NCBI RefSeq assembly: GCF_024714475.1
Contig: NZ_JAMZMI010000001.1
Location: 248,001 to 312,000, forward strand
DNA: 64,000 nt
Reading direction: 5' to 3'
From: Marinoscillum sp. MHG1-6
Lineage (GTDB): Bacteria; Bacteroidota; Bacteroidia; Cytophagales; Cyclobacteriaceae
Shown: positions 52,270 through 62,170 of the stretch, in pieces
Position numbering within the stretch: the first letter of the stretch is position 1
How the letters are laid out: each line of letters begins with the position of its first letter
Translations under genes and position numbers: made by a program
Notes under the pieces: model-generated
What the model was told of the DNA's origin: nothing
The model's database searches: none
What the model saw: the letters and a program-made list of their open reading frames with translations, nothing else

Positions 52270-54669
52270 TTAAGAAAAAGTTTTTCTGGCTAACCAATTA
52301 ACAGCAAGTGTGATAAAGCCCACCACGGTCACAGAACTCACCGGCATTAAAATCGCAGAAATAATGGGGGTGAGGTTTCCTGAGACTGCAAAGGAAAGAC
52401 CAATAACATTGTATACAAATGCCATGGTCAGGGCAATAACCACTACAGTCATCGCTGATTTTGAAAATTTCAGTACGTTACCAATACTGGGGACAGCATC
52501 TGCTGAAACCATCGCGTGGCAGGCCGGAGAAAACTGGTGGATGTCTTCACAAACTGCGAACCCCACATCAGCAGCGTTAAGTGCACCAGCATCGTTCAGC
52601 CCGTCACCAATCATCAGCACAGACTGGCTCAAGCCTTGAACATATTCATGCTTATCTAAAGGCTTCTGATTGAAATTCAAACTGTCAAAATAAGGACTGA
52701 GGGTTTGCTGCTCAGTTTCTTTGTCGCCAGAAAGCAGGTGCAGCTTATAGTGATCTCGCAGCAATTTTAGTTCTTCAAATACTCCTTCCCGGTATTCGAC
52801 CTGGATAGCGTAGTAACCCCTGTTCCACCCATTAATTTGAATATAAACCCGGATTTCATTGTTGCTGGAATGGATCGATTCAACATCCAGCCATACGGCT
52901 GAGCCGATCCGAATTGCATTGCCTTCCACTTCGGCTATGACCCCCTTACCTATCTCTTCTTCAAAAGCTGAAATAGGGAGTTTTTTGGTTGAGCGATCGA
53001 AATGGTCCGTTATGATTTTGCTTAAAGGATGTGCCGAGTTGGATGTGACTGTTTTGATCAGTGATTTTTCTTCTTCGGTCAACGATTTACCATTAAAAGT
53101 CAACGAAAGGGGGTTGTTTTTGGTCAGGGTACCGGTTTTATCAAACACGATCTCCCTGATATGAGAAACGGCTTCTACCACATTGGCATTTTTAAGGTAG
53201 ATGCCCTGAGATCCTAAGATCCTCATGGCATGACCAAAAGCAAATGGTAACGCCAGTGCGAGGGCACATGGACAAGCTACGATCAACACCGCGGTTACAG
53301 CATCCCAAACCTTTGACGGGTCGGAAATTTGCCAATAGACCCCGGTGCCCAACGCAAGCATCACCACGACTATGGTAAAGTACTTGCTCACCCGATCGAT
53401 TAGCTGGTCATAATTATTAACCCTTTCGTTTTCTGATGGCTGATTGTTCCACATCTGGGTGAGTTCGCTGTTGTTGACCGCCTTCTCCAACTTCACCACC
53501 AGTTGTCCTCCAATCTGTCTACCACCTGCAAAAATTTTATCTCCGGCATATTTCAAGGTAGGATCGGACTCTCCTGTCACGAAGCTATAGTCCAATTTCG
53601 CTTCCCCCTCCTCAATCACTCCGTCCGCAGGTACCAGCTCCTGATTATGTATGATGATGCGATCACCCACCTTCAGGTTTTTCAACATCACAGTTTCTTC
53701 CCCACTGTCGGTTAATCTCAAAACCGAAATTGGAAAATAGGAAGTATAATCCCGGTCAAAGCTCAGTGCCTCGTAGGTTTTTCCCTGGTACCATTTACCC
53801 AGCAAAAGAAAGAATACCAATCCTGTCAATGAATCCACGTAGCCCGGGCCGACGGCCCAGAGAATTTCATACATACTTCGCGCAAACAGTGTAATGATCC
53901 CAAGAGAAATAGGCAGATCAATATTTAAATATCCATGTTTCAGTCCCTTCCAGCTACTGCTGAAATAATCCTGCGACGCATAGAAAACCACCGGAAGGGC
54001 CATGATAATATTTACCCAACCGAATAACATTTTCAAGTTTTCATCCAGTTGAAAACCAGTATCCAGGTACTCCGGAAGACTGATCAACATGCTATTACCA
54101 AAGCAGAATCCAGCAAGCGCAATCTTCATTCCAAGGGAACTGCGTTTTGACTTGTTCCTTGGCCCATCAACGCTATCCAGGTTGATCGTGGGGGGATATC
54201 CCAAACTTGCCAGCAAGACTGCAGTCTCTTTAAGCGTGATCTCCTGATGGTTGAAAGTCAGGGAGACTTCTTTCCGAATGAAATTAACTTCGGCTCGTAG
54301 TACCGCAGGATTAAGTTTTGGCAAATGCTCTAATAAATAGATACAGGAGCTACAATGGATGCCAGATAGATAGAATCTGACCACTGATTTCACTTCATCC
54401 TGATACCTGAACAGACTGGATTGAACTTCAGGGAGATCAAGCGCCTGGAACTTCCTGTTGGCAATATCACGATCGAGGATTTTACTTGCCTTCAGTTGAT
54501 CGTTGTCGTAATAACCTACTAGATCGCTGGACTCAAGCAACTCATATACCGCCTGACAGCCATGACAGCAGAAAACCTTCTCCTCAAACAGAATAGGTTC
54601 CTCCTTGCAGTCATCGCCACAATGAGCGCAGACTTGCTTTTGATCTACCGCGATTTCCTCCTCAATCAT
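52270..54669 (-). CDS. ccoI: Copper-translocating P-type ATPase CcoI
   Basis: A 799-residue P1B-ATPase dedicated to cbb3 copper supply. Order: a Cys-rich N-terminal metal-binding domain (CAHCGDDC, FCCHGCQAVY), an HMA domain with SGIHCSSCIYLLE, eight membrane helices with the CPC motif in VACPCALALALPF, the phosphorylation motif FDKTGTLTKN and the hinge MIGDGLNDAGAL. CcoI moves copper across the inner membrane for the binuclear centre of CcoN. It is first in the operon. An extended leader with a palindrome-rich block lies upstream. Confidence 0.94.
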   Translation of the reverse strand: MIEEEIAVDQKQVCAHCGDDCKEEPILFEEKVFCCHGCQAVYELLESSDLVGYYDNDQLKASKILDRDIANRKFQALDLPEVQSSLFRYQDEVKSVVRFYLSGIHCSSCIYLLEHLPKLNPAVLRAEVNFIRKEVSLTFNHQEITLKETAVLLASLGYPPTINLDSVDGPRNKSKRSSLGMKIALAGFCFGNSMLISLPEYLDTGFQLDENLKMLFGWVNIIMALPVVFYASQDYFSSSWKGLKHGYLNIDLPISLGIITLFARSMYEILWAVGPGYVDSLTGLVFFLLLGKWYQGKTYEALSFDRDYTSYFPISVLRLTDSGEETVMLKNLKVGDRIIIHNQELVPADGVIEEGEAKLDYSFVTGESDPTLKYAGDKIFAGGRQIGGQLVVKLEKAVNNSELTQMWNNQPSENERVNNYDQLIDRVSKYFTIVVVMLALGTGVYWQISDPSKVWDAVTAVLIVACPCALALALPFAFGHAMRILGSQGIYLKNANVVEAVSHIREIVFDKTGTLTKNNPLSLTFNGKSLTEEEKSLIKTVTSNSAHPLSKIITDHFDRSTKKLPISAFEEEIGKGVIAEVEGNAIRIGSAVWLDVESIHSSNNEIRVYIQINGWNRGYYAIQVEYREGVFEELKLLRDHYKLHLLSGDKETEQQTLSPYFDSLNFNQKPLDKHEYVQGLSQSVLMIGDGLNDAGALNAADVGFAVCEDIHQFSPACHAMVSADAVPSIGNVLKFSKSAMTVVVIALTMAFVYNVIGLSFAVSGNLTPIISAILMPVSSVTVVGFITLAVNWLARKTFS

Positions 54670-55110
54670 TAGTATTCACCATTTTGGCAAGTTCAAAATT
54701 GAGCATTGCGGGGTCGGAAAAACCTGACGATCGTCAGGGGTAAGGGTGAAAGATGTCAAGGCTCATGCGCATGAAAGAGCAGAATACCAGCAAAGGCGAT
54801 AGAAAAACCCTCCAAAAGTTCCAAACTTTTGGAAGGTTAAGCATTGATTGCATGACTTGAAGTCAAGCCATCAATCGGGTTCCTGTCTCGTAGGAACTGC
54901 CGCTGCCAACTAGACGGGATGGAAGCAAGCTACCCTGCCTGCGGCAGGCAGGCATGTAGCGCGAACAGCCCGACTGTCAGGAGAAGTAGAACAATGTCCT
55001 TTCTCTCCTAAATCCCCCGGTCTTCGACCACCCCCTTTTTCAAAGAGGGATATATCTGCAATAGATAGATATGTGTTTAAAAACTTGCTCGAAATTATAT
55101 CTTTGCGGCT
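54670..55110. repeat. Palindrome-rich non-coding block between ccoI and glyS
   Basis: This 441-base gap contains no credible gene but many inverted repeats: CCTGACGATCGTCAGG (54723-54738, perfect), TCATGCGCATGA (54763-54774, perfect), TCCAAAAGTT/AACTTTTGGA (54811-54833), GATTG..CTTGA/TCAAG..CAATC (54846-54876), GTTCCT/AGGAAC (54879-54897) and CCTGCCTGC/GCAGGCAGG (54934-54952). It ends with TAAATCCCCC and CCCCCTTTTTCAAAGAGGG (55009-55050), wording typical of dispersed intergenic repeats in this phylum. It looks like a stack of REP/MITE-like elements. The divergent promoters of ccoI and glyS must lie at its edges. Confidence 0.65.
55098..55105 (+). promoter_or_regulatory. Candidate -7 element (TATCTTTG) for glyS
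   Basis: Matches TAnnTTTG and ends 5 bases before the glyS ATG, which implies a leaderless or nearly leaderless message. A GTTT about 21 bases upstream is a weak -33 match. Confidence 0.5.
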
Positions 55111-56658
55111 ATGGCAAATTCTGACGACCAAATCACATTAAAAAATATAGCTTCTCACAGTAAGGAGTACGGATTCATTTACCCATCGAGCGAGATTTAT
55201 GACGGGCTGGGCGCGACCTACGATTATGGTCCGTATGGGGTAGAACTGAAGAATAACATCAAAGAGTACTGGTGGAAAGCCATGGTGCGCATGAACGAAA
55301 ACATCGTGGGTATCGATGCAGCGATTTTCATGCACCCAACCACCTGGAAAGCTTCCGGTCACGTAGATGCCTTTAACGATCCTTTGATCGACAACAAAGA
55401 TTCGAAAAAAAGGTATCGTGCAGATGTGCTCATCGAAGAGCAAATGGCCAAGATCGAAGCCAAGATCGACAAGGAGGTTCAGAAGGCTGCCAAAAGATTT
55501 GGTGACAGTTTTGATGAAGCACAGTTTGTAAGCACCAACGAGCGCGTGCTAAAATATAAAGGTCAGATCGAGGAGATTGAGAACCGCATGAAATCGGCGA
55601 TTGAGGGTGGTGATCTGGCGGCATTGAAGCAACTGATCGTGGACCTTGAAATTGCCGACCCAATCTCCGGTAGCAGAAACTGGACAGACGTTCGGCAGTT
55701 TAACCTGATGTTCTCTACAGAACTGGGTTCCACAGCAGATGGTGCAGAGAAAATCTACCTGCGTCCGGAAACAGCCCAGGGTATTTTCGTCAACTACCTG
55801 AACGTACAGAAAACCAGTCGTATGAAGCCTCCTTTTGGGATCGCCCAAATTGGAAAAGCTTTCAGAAACGAAATCATTGCGCGTCAGTTTATCTTCCGTA
55901 TGAGGGAGTTTGAGCAGATGGAGATGCAATTCTTCATCAAGCCGGGTACGGAGATGGATTGGTATGAGCACTGGAAACAAAAAAGAATCAAGTGGCACAA
56001 GGCTTTAGGGCTGGGAGAGGACAACTACCGATTCCATGACCACCTGAACCTGGCACACTATGCCAACGCAGCATGCGATATTGAATTTAACTTCCCGATG
56101 GGCTTCAAAGAGCTTGAAGGTATTCACTCCAGAACAGACTTTGACCTTGGTGCGCATGAGAAGTTCTCAGGTAAAAAGCTGAAATTCTTCGATACGGCTA
56201 CCAACGAAAGCTACACTCCGTATGTATTGGAAACTTCCATCGGACTGGATAGAATGTTCCTTGCGGTAATGTCTTCTTCCTACACTGAAGAAACATTGGA
56301 AGATGGCAGTAGCAGGACTGTCTTGAAAATTCCTCCGGTACTGGCACCAGTAAAAGTAGCAGTCTTACCGCTCCTGAACAAAGATGGTCTGCCTGAAAAG
56401 GCGGAAGAGATCATGAGCGCGGTCAAGTTGGACTTCAACGCACAATATGATGCCAAAGACGCCATCGGTAAGCGTTACAGAAGACAGGATGCGATCGGAA
56501 CCCCTTACTGTGTGACGGTAGATCACCAGACTTTGGAAGACAATACCGTCACCATCCGTGAGCGTGACTCTATGGAGCAGCAACGTGTTTCTGTGGATGA
56601 GCTGATCGCAACATTGGAAGACAAAGTGAGCTTGAAAAAACTCCTTAGATCCATCTGA
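55111..56658 (+). CDS. glyS: Glycyl-tRNA synthetase, eukaryote-type homodimer
   Basis: A 515-residue class II synthetase of the alpha-2 type that charges tRNA-Gly. It has YGFIYPSSEIYDGLGATYDY at the N terminus, class II motif 2 in FGIAQIGKAFRNEI and IFRMREFEQMEMQFF, and motif 3 in ETSIGLDRMFLAVM. The C-terminal anticodon-binding domain has PVKVAVLPLLNKDGL. It is not related to the bacterial alpha-2-beta-2 GlyQS. Downstream the MtfA-like gene follows after 2 bases. Confidence 0.97.
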   Translation: MANSDDQITLKNIASHSKEYGFIYPSSEIYDGLGATYDYGPYGVELKNNIKEYWWKAMVRMNENIVGIDAAIFMHPTTWKASGHVDAFNDPLIDNKDSKKRYRADVLIEEQMAKIEAKIDKEVQKAAKRFGDSFDEAQFVSTNERVLKYKGQIEEIENRMKSAIEGGDLAALKQLIVDLEIADPISGSRNWTDVRQFNLMFSTELGSTADGAEKIYLRPETAQGIFVNYLNVQKTSRMKPPFGIAQIGKAFRNEIIARQFIFRMREFEQMEMQFFIKPGTEMDWYEHWKQKRIKWHKALGLGEDNYRFHDHLNLAHYANAACDIEFNFPMGFKELEGIHSRTDFDLGAHEKFSGKKLKFFDTATNESYTPYVLETSIGLDRMFLAVMSSSYTEETLEDGSSRTVLKIPPVLAPVKVAVLPLLNKDGLPEKAEEIMSAVKLDFNAQYDAKDAIGKRYRRQDAIGTPYCVTVDHQTLEDNTVTIRERDSMEQQRVSVDELIATLEDKVSLKKLLRSI

Positions 56659-56660
56659 TT

Positions 56661-57443
56661 TTGATCTGGGCATTAGTCTTATTGATAGCAGTAGCGGTTA
56701 TTGTAGCACTTCGCTCAAACCGTATGCAGGAGTATTTTTCTGCGCAGGGCTGGTCCAACCCACTTTCCAGGAGGGAGCGAGACACGCTGAACAAAAACTT
56801 CGAGTTTTACCGCATGCTTCCTTCACGGTCAAGACGAATATTCGAATACCGTGTTAAAAGGTTTCGGGAAACTACCGAGTTCATCCCAAGAGAAATGCCA
56901 ATGATCACGGATCAGATGGAGATTTTGATCTCTGCATCGGCCATCCAGCTGACCTTTGGTTTTGATGATGTGATATTGTCACATTTTGAAAGGGTCATAG
57001 TCTATCCTGATCAATTCTTCAGTACCACTTCTCAACGCTTTCATAAGGGCGAGGTCAATCCCCGGTTTGGTACCATCGTCCTTTCCTGGAGATATTTTGT
57101 GGAAGGCTATGCCATCAATGAAGGCGTTAACCTTGGTTTGCATGAAATGGCGCATGCTCTCCAACTCGAAAATGTGATCATGAATGATGAGTTTGGATTC
57201 ATGGACGATGATGACATCCGCATGTGGCAGGCCCTAGCTGGTCAGGAAATGGAGAAAATCAATAATGGTACCGGGCACTTTTTCCGTGAATACGGTGGCA
57301 CTAACCATGCTGAGTTTTTCTCTGTGGCAGTTGAGAACTTCTTCGAGAGACCCATGGAGTTTTCTGAATATAATGAAACACTGTATCGCACGATGTGCAG
57401 GTTATTACAGCAAGACCCGTTACTTTTGATGAAATCAATCTGA
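56661..57443 (+). CDS. MtfA-like zinc-dependent peptidase, membrane-anchored
   Basis: A 260-residue protein with an N-terminal membrane anchor (WALVLLIAVAVIVALR) and a gluzincin-type active site: HEMAHALQLEN at residues 161-171 supplies HExxH, with the third ligand Glu in NHAEFFSVAVENFF. This matches the MtfA/PRK family; in Escherichia coli MtfA cleaves or binds the Mlc repressor, but no Mlc is seen here. No ATG fits the anchor; a TTG 2 bases after the glyS stop is the natural start. An internal ATG at residue 22 would remove the anchor. Confidence 0.85.
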   Translation: MIWALVLLIAVAVIVALRSNRMQEYFSAQGWSNPLSRRERDTLNKNFEFYRMLPSRSRRIFEYRVKRFRETTEFIPREMPMITDQMEILISASAIQLTFGFDDVILSHFERVIVYPDQFFSTTSQRFHKGEVNPRFGTIVLSWRYFVEGYAINEGVNLGLHEMAHALQLENVIMNDEFGFMDDDDIRMWQALAGQEMEKINNGTGHFFREYGGTNHAEFFSVAVENFFERPMEFSEYNETLYRTMCRLLQQDPLLLMKSI

Positions 57444-57489
57444 TTGATCTATGATGAGCCCCTGCTGAGCTTAGCCGAAAAATGATCTA

Positions 57490-58278
57490 TCAATCACCAT
57501 CCAACATTCTTCCCAAACCTCCTAACACCGAGCCTTCCCCTTTTGAAGAACCTCCCATCTTAGGAGCGTGTTGAATAATACGATCAGCCAGTCTGGAGAA
57601 AGGAAGACTTTGCAAATAAACTGTTCCGGTACCCCTAAGTGTCGCCAAAAAAAGACCCTCACCGCCGAAAAACATAGACTTCAGGTTTCCAGCCCGCTGA
57701 ATATCATAATCCAGGCTTGTAGAAAAAGCGACAATACATCCAGTGTCAATTAAGAGCTTCTCATTCTTCAACTCCTTTTTGATCACTGTACCGCCAGCAT
57801 GCATAAACACATTTCCATCACCGGATAATTTCTGAAGGATAAAGCCCTCTCCACCAAAGAAGCCAGCCCCAAGACGTTTATTGAATGCCATAGAAACCGA
57901 AGTTCCTAAAGCCGCGCAGAGAAATGCATCTTTCTGACACAAGATCTCTCCCCCAAACACCTTTAAATCCAGCGGAACAATTTTTCCCGGGTATGGAGCT
58001 GCAAAGGCTACTTCTTTTTTACCAGATCCATTATTTGTAAAATGTGTTAGAAAAATGGACTCTCCGGTAATCGCTCTTTTCCCTGCATCTAGGAGCTTAC
58101 CAAACAGTCCCTTATCAGGCTGCGATCCATCTCCCATTTTGGCCTCGAAGCCAATACCTTCATCCATCCAGTTCATAGCACCAGCCTCAGCAATCACTGT
58201 CTCACCCGGATCCAGCTCAACTGACACTATCTGCATATCATCTCCAAAAATCTGATAATCTATTTCGTGTGATCTCAT
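57490..58278 (-). CDS. AIM24/TIGR00266 family protein
   Basis: A 262-residue protein with Gly-rich beta-strand repeats ([47 protein letters not shown]), the TIGR00266/AIM24 tubby-like fold. Function is unknown in bacteria; the mitochondrial homologue affects inner-membrane organisation. No signal peptide or membrane helix is evident. It is divergent from the dGTPase gene and transcribed alone. Confidence 0.88.
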   Translation of the reverse strand: MRSHEIDYQIFGDDMQIVSVELDPGETVIAEAGAMNWMDEGIGFEAKMGDGSQPDKGLFGKLLDAGKRAITGESIFLTHFTNNGSGKKEVAFAAPYPGKIVPLDLKVFGGEILCQKDAFLCAALGTSVSMAFNKRLGAGFFGGEGFILQKLSGDGNVFMHAGGTVIKKELKNEKLLIDTGCIVAFSTSLDYDIQRAGNLKSMFFGGEGLFLATLRGTGTVYLQSLPFSRLADRIIQHAPKMGGSSKGEGSVLGGLGRMLDGD

Positions 58279-58283
58279 AATTC

Positions 58284-58291
58284 TATTTTTG
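58284..58291 (+). promoter_or_regulatory. Candidate -7 element (TATTTTTG) for the dGTPase gene
   Basis: Fits TAnnTTTG on the plus strand, 57 bases before the ATG, inside the 70-base gap shared with the divergent AIM24 gene. No exact TTTG at -33. Confidence 0.4.
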
Positions 58292-58348
58292 CATTGGCTT
58301 TGTAGTTAAAACTAACCAATTTCACCCTTCCAAATCAAAAATCAATTG

Positions 58349-59701
58349 ATGAACTGGATCAACCTTCTCTCACCCAAAAGATTCGGAGACAAAACAGACA
58401 TAGAGCTTTCGCATGAAACCCGCAGCAGGTTTGAGCAGGATTTTGATCGACTGATCTTTTCACATCCATTCCGTAGACTTCAGGACAAAACACAGGTATT
58501 CCCCTTACCGGAGGACGACTTTGTTCATACACGACTTACACATAGCCTTGAAGTATCCAGTGTCGGTCGATCATTGGGAAAAGCAGTGGGAGAAAAAGTC
58601 ATTGCGAAGTATTCCGACCTTCAGGATGTGGGCTACACTTTTCATGATTTTGGAGGTATCGTGGCAGCGGCCAGCCTGGCTCATGACCTGGGCAATCCTC
58701 CGTTTGGACACTCCGGAGAGACAGCAATCTCCGCATTTTTTATGGACAATGAAAAAGGTAATGCTTTTCAGAAATTAGTTAGTGATAAAGAATGGCAGGA
58801 TCTGATCTCATTTGAAGGAAACGCCCAAGGTTTTCGTATTCTTAATGACGAGGCCCACGGTGGACTCAGACTGACCTATGCCAGCCTTGGTGCCTTCACA
58901 AAATATCCCAAAACTTCTTTTGCAAAAAAGGACAGTTCACGAAAGAGTCAGAAGAAGTACGGCATCTATCGAAGCGAATTGTCCTACTTCCGGATGATGA
59001 CTGAAACGATGCAGATTAGGAAATTGGATGAAGAGACATGGGTCAGACATCCGTTGGCATTTTTAGTAGAAGCTGCAGATGATATTTGTTATGGCATCAT
59101 CGATCTGGAAGATGGCACACGACTTGGTCTTGTCGATTTTGAAGTGACTAAAGGATTACTTGCCAGGATCATCGGTGAAAGCTTTAATGAAGAGAAGCTG
59201 AATAAGATCCCGGGTCAAAACGAAAAGCTGGGATTGCTCCGTGCCATGACCATCGGTAAACTGATACAGGAATCGGTTGATGTTTTTCTTGCCAATGAAG
59301 AGCAAATGCTCTCAGGTGAATTTGATCAGGCACTGACGGACCTGATTCCATCCGCCGCGATCCTTTCAGAAATTTCTGCGCTTTCCGTAAAGAAGATTTA
59401 CAGAGCGAAGCAAGTCTTAGAGCGGGAAACTGGTGGTTTTGAGATTATTGGAAAGCTGATGGAGGCCTTTTGCCTTGGCGCATATCAACAAAAATTCAAT
59501 CCTAATCAACTCACCAACAGACAAAAAACCGTTTTGAGATTACTCCCGGAAAGCATTAGCCTAAAGATTCAAAAGGAAGGCCTGACCACTTATGAACTAT
59601 TGCTGATCATTATGGATTTTATCTCCAGCCTGACCGATAGTCATGCGATCAAATTGTACAAGATTATTCATGGTTTTTCGCTCCCAATTTCTAAAGCATA
59701 A
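58349..59701 (+). CDS. dgt: Deoxyguanosinetriphosphate triphosphohydrolase
   Basis: A 450-residue HD-domain dNTPase that cuts dNTPs to nucleoside and triphosphate. Metal ligands are His65 in TRLTHSLEVSSV and His112-Asp113 in SLAHDLGNPPFGHSG, with the later Asp in VEAADDICYGIIDLED. It contains RFEQDFDRLIFSHPFRRLQ near the start, typical of Dgt. The start was set at ATG 58349 just inside a TTG. The enzyme lowers dNTP pools and can limit phage replication; here it sits among housekeeping genes, so a defence role is not indicated. Confidence 0.93.
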   Translation: MNWINLLSPKRFGDKTDIELSHETRSRFEQDFDRLIFSHPFRRLQDKTQVFPLPEDDFVHTRLTHSLEVSSVGRSLGKAVGEKVIAKYSDLQDVGYTFHDFGGIVAAASLAHDLGNPPFGHSGETAISAFFMDNEKGNAFQKLVSDKEWQDLISFEGNAQGFRILNDEAHGGLRLTYASLGAFTKYPKTSFAKKDSSRKSQKKYGIYRSELSYFRMMTETMQIRKLDEETWVRHPLAFLVEAADDICYGIIDLEDGTRLGLVDFEVTKGLLARIIGESFNEEKLNKIPGQNEKLGLLRAMTIGKLIQESVDVFLANEEQMLSGEFDQALTDLIPSAAILSEISALSVKKIYRAKQVLERETGGFEIIGKLMEAFCLGAYQQKFNPNQLTNRQKTVLRLLPESISLKIQKEGLTTYELLLIIMDFISSLTDSHAIKLYKIIHGFSLPISKA

Positions 59702-59751
59702 AAGCCCTTAATATCAATTACTTAATCGCATCGGTAACTTAATAAAATAAT

Positions 59752-59759
59752 TACCTTTG
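59752..59759 (+). promoter_or_regulatory. Candidate -7 element (TACCTTTG) for the RND exporter gene
   Basis: Fits TAnnTTTG and ends 14 bases before the ATG, the spacing expected for a short leader. No clear -33 element. Confidence 0.5.
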
Positions 59760-59773
59760 CACCTCATTTTCCA

Positions 59774-62143
59774 ATGTGGACCCACATAGCAAATATCATT
59801 CTTAAGTTTAGGATCACCCTGATGGTGATTTTAGGGGTTATTACCCTATTTATGGCCTATCAGTCACAGAACATCCTTTGGTCTTATGACATGGCCAACA
59901 TTGTACCTGACAATGATCCTGATCAGATCGTCTTCAAGGAATTTAAAGAGACCTTTGGAGAGGATGGGAATATCCTTGCCCTCGGCATTCTGGATAGCGC
60001 TCTTTACGAACAGGATAATTTCAAAAAAATGCGTTTCCTGACCAATGAGTTGGAACGTATAGAAGGTATAAAGTCCGTATTAGGGCTGGCTAATTTGCGA
60101 ATGCTGGAGAAGAATGACGCAAAAAAGCGCTTCGAACTGGAACCTCTTTTCCCTGAAATACCGGAAGATCAGGAAACACTTGACAGCCTTTTGGGAATTG
60201 CAAAAGACCTCAAGTTCTATTCAGGTCAGTTACTTAACGAGGAAAATGGGGCAACGCTCATACTGGTCACAGTTGACAAGAAAGTACTGAATTCAGAGGA
60301 CCGCTTTACCATGATCGATGATGTGGTACGAGCCGGAAAGCAATTCTCTGAGATTACTGGCATTGAAATAAATTATGCCGGGCTTCCTTATGTAAGGGCC
60401 GTGAATACCCTAAAAATTAAGGAGGAGCTCAATAAGTTTTTGGTCTTCTCGGTTATTGTAACCGGAATAATCCTGTTCTTCTTTTTCCGATCTGCCAAGG
60501 CCGTATTCTTTCCGCTAATCATAATAGGCGTGATCGTAGTCTGGGTCATGGGGTCCCTTGCATTGCTACAATACAAAATCACCCTGCTCACTGGGCTGAT
60601 CCCATCCATTATTGTGGTCATTGGTATCCCCAATAGTGTCTACATGCTCAACAAGTATCACCATGAATACTCCACTCACGGCGATCAAATGAAGGCACTC
60701 GGGAAGATCATTCAAAATATTGGGGTGGTGACCTTCATCACCAATTTCACTACAGCGGTTGGTTTCTTTGTGTTGGTGTTTACCGACATTCCTATCCTTA
60801 AAGAATTTGGAATCGTGGCGGGTCTTAACATCATGTGCACCTTCGTGGTGAGTACCATCATGATCCCATCGGTGTTCTCATTATTTAAGCCGCCAAGCCA
60901 AAGACATTTGAAGCACTTAGAGTTTAAAGCTCTGGGGAGTGTGCTGAATTTTCTGGATGTCGCGGTTCACAAGCATCGCAAACTAGTATTTCTTCTGACG
61001 ATTGTTTTAGTTATTGCAGCAGGCTATGGGATCTCCAAGGTAAAGGCCAATTCGTATATGGTGGATGACCTGCCGGAAGATAGCCCACTGAAAAAAGAGC
61101 TTACCTTCTTCGAAACACAGTTTAGTGGAGTCATGCCTTTGGAGGTAATCGTTGATACCGGGAAAAAAAGAGGTGTTCAGCGGATGAGTAACCTCAGAAA
61201 GGTCAACGAGTTTGAAATGTTTCTCGACTCAATGGATTTGATCTCACAGCCTGTATCAGTAGTAAGCTTCATCAAGGCAGCAAGACAATCTTTTTATAAG
61301 CAAAACCCGAATTATTACTCTCTCCCAAATAACAGGGAAAGCAATTTCATTCTTCGCTACCTGAAAGAGGAAGGCGATCAGGAGGGGATTGCCAAGTCAT
61401 TTGTAGATTCTACAGGTCAGATGCTTCGCATCTCTCTTAAAATGCCTGATATAGGTTCCATCAGAATGGATTCTCTGGTCAACGAAGTGATCACTCCAAA
61501 AATTGATGAGATTTTTGGGGATACGGACATGATCGTAAAGGTGACAGGCACTGTTCCTTTGTTTATCAAAGGCAATAAGTTTCTCATTGACAATCTTATC
61601 ACTTCCATGATCTTCGCATTCTGCATCATTGCAGTGATCATGGCTATGCTTTTCAGAAATGTACGAATGATCATTATTTCATTGATTCCGAATATGATCC
61701 CGCTTCTAATTACTGGAGGAATTATGGGATACTTCGGCATTCCTTTAAAGCCAAGTACAGCATTGATATTCAGCATTGCATTTGGTATCTCAGTTGATGA
61801 CTCCATTCACTTTTTGGCGAAATATCGTCAGGAACTTTTCGCTCATAATTTCTTTGTCCCCATTGCAGTTAGTAAGAGTTTGAGGGAAACAGGAGCAAGT
61901 ATGATCTATACTTCGATCATCCTCTTTTTCGGATTTGTGATCTTCACCGCCTCTGAATTCGGAGGAACCGTGGCATTAGGAAAGCTAACTTCTATCACTT
62001 TGCTATTAGCCATGTTTGCAAATCTCATTGTACTGCCGGCATTGCTACTTCAATTTGATACAGGAAAAATCAATAAGAAGGAACATCCACTGATAGAAGA
62101 GTTCCCTGAGTTCAAAGAAGGCGAAGAGGAACTAACAAAATAA
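59774..62143 (+). CDS. RND/MMPL-family exporter
   Basis: A 789-residue membrane protein with the duplicated RND plan: one helix, a periplasmic loop, five helices, repeated. The first half has LNKFLVFSVIVTGIILFFFF and LTGLIPSIIVVIGIPNSVYM; the second ends in IAFGISVDDSIHFLAKYRQE, whose Asp pair matches the proton-relay segment of MMPL proteins. It lacks the large domains of AcrB-type pumps, resembling HpnN/MMPL lipid exporters. The substrate is unknown; a lipid or hydrophobic compound is likely. It is followed by ileS after 27 bases. Confidence 0.88.
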   Translation: MWTHIANIILKFRITLMVILGVITLFMAYQSQNILWSYDMANIVPDNDPDQIVFKEFKETFGEDGNILALGILDSALYEQDNFKKMRFLTNELERIEGIKSVLGLANLRMLEKNDAKKRFELEPLFPEIPEDQETLDSLLGIAKDLKFYSGQLLNEENGATLILVTVDKKVLNSEDRFTMIDDVVRAGKQFSEITGIEINYAGLPYVRAVNTLKIKEELNKFLVFSVIVTGIILFFFFRSAKAVFFPLIIIGVIVVWVMGSLALLQYKITLLTGLIPSIIVVIGIPNSVYMLNKYHHEYSTHGDQMKALGKIIQNIGVVTFITNFTTAVGFFVLVFTDIPILKEFGIVAGLNIMCTFVVSTIMIPSVFSLFKPPSQRHLKHLEFKALGSVLNFLDVAVHKHRKLVFLLTIVLVIAAGYGISKVKANSYMVDDLPEDSPLKKELTFFETQFSGVMPLEVIVDTGKKRGVQRMSNLRKVNEFEMFLDSMDLISQPVSVVSFIKAARQSFYKQNPNYYSLPNNRESNFILRYLKEEGDQEGIAKSFVDSTGQMLRISLKMPDIGSIRMDSLVNEVITPKIDEIFGDTDMIVKVTGTVPLFIKGNKFLIDNLITSMIFAFCIIAVIMAMLFRNVRMIIISLIPNMIPLLITGGIMGYFGIPLKPSTALIFSIAFGISVDDSIHFLAKYRQELFAHNFFVPIAVSKSLRETGASMIYTSIILFFGFVIFTASEFGGTVALGKLTSITLLLAMFANLIVLPALLLQFDTGKINKKEHPLIEEFPEFKEGEEELTK

Positions 62144-62170
62144 ATTCAAAGGTTAACTAGCAGATAAAAG

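Noticed and set aside
54910-55131. A 73-codon open frame opposite the glyS start
   Set aside because: It runs through the palindromic repeats and into glyS on the other strand; the translation looks like repeat-derived sequence.
58349-59701. Anti-phage defence role of the dGTPase
   Set aside because: No defence genes, phage genes or mobile elements are near; the protein fits the housekeeping Dgt type.
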